A stretch of 64,000 nt of DNA, from NCBI RefSeq assembly GCF_018129685.1, contig NZ_JAFCLG010000001.1, forward strand, positions 868,001-932,000. The letters are read 5' to 3'. Made by a program: the position numbers and the translations under genes. The notes below the pieces were generated by a model. The model was not told the DNA's origin. It searched no databases and was given only the letters and a program-made list of their open reading frames with translations. This document shows, piece after piece, positions 63,880 through 64,000 of the stretch. The first letter of the stretch is position 1; each line of letters begins with the position of its first letter. The DNA is from Bradyrhizobium manausense (GTDB taxonomy: Bacteria > Pseudomonadota > Alphaproteobacteria > Rhizobiales > Xanthobacteraceae).

Positions 63880-64000
63880 CAAATAATTCAAGCCGGATGT
63901 GGTATGTGAGGACGGATCCGTCGCCCCACCGGGACCCCCCGGGCCGAAAACTCGGCCGCAAACCTTGCCAAGCCGGCCAAAATCCGTATAACGCGCGCAT

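Overview
The window looks like chromosomal DNA from an alphaproteobacterium of the Bradyrhizobium / Nitrobacteraceae group. I infer this from the high-GC coding style, the housekeeping gene orders (pepA, lptF-lptG-lptD-surA-pdxA-ksgA, then gmk-yicC-mltG-fabF-acpP-fabG-fabD; also purM-purN opposite pgsA-like, hdaA, ppk, ppx) and several palindromic repeats of the kind common in these genomes. No rRNA, tRNA, CRISPR array or complete prophage was seen. No GC value, database search or alignment was computed.

Layout. 1-8 kb: malic enzyme (cut by the window edge), a membrane-anchored protein of unknown function, aspS and selO. 7.7-8.5 kb: an intact REP-associated transposase gene (RAYT) bracketed by REP palindromes. 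8.6-12.6 kb: an operon for glycerol-phosphate / glycerophosphodiester use (metallophosphoesterase, two permeases, binding protein), with no ATPase gene. 12.6-13.9 kb: an accessory scar made of an Rhs/YD-repeat fragment, a decayed REP/RAYT element and a lower-GC orphan gene that may be the surviving immunity gene of a lost polymorphic toxin. 14.4-22.2 kb: rnd, a class III aminotransferase, a LysR regulator divergent from two GNAT genes and an isochorismatase-fold gene lacking its catalytic residues, a beta-barrel surface protein and a cold-shock gene. 22.3-30.9 kb: purine synthesis, lipid head-group transferase, hdaA, polyphosphate kinase and exopolyphosphatase, terC-like and ndk. 31-38.6 kb: two small proteins, an ABC-F ATPase, a secreted beta-propeller, a methyltransferase fragment, a large autotransporter and a lipoprotein. 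38.7-48.7 kb: holC, pepA and the tightly overlapping LPS-transport / outer-membrane-assembly / pyridoxine / rRNA-methylation operon. 48.7-55.2 kb: an accessory block with an alcohol dehydrogenase, an orphan Flp pilin, a Crp/Fnr regulator behind a cluster of inverted repeats, a secreted caspase-DUF4189 protein and two exported proteins of unknown function. 55.2-62 kb: gmk through fabD. 62.1-63.9 kb: a TetR regulator with its own probable operator, co-directional with a membrane fatty acid desaturase.

The most interesting parts are the toxin-immunity scar at 12.7-13.9 kb, the LysR/GNAT/GNAT/degenerate-hydrolase cluster at 17.5-20.5 kb, and the caspase block with the nearby inverted-repeat cluster at 50.4-55.2 kb. 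None can be shown to be a new system from sequence reading alone.
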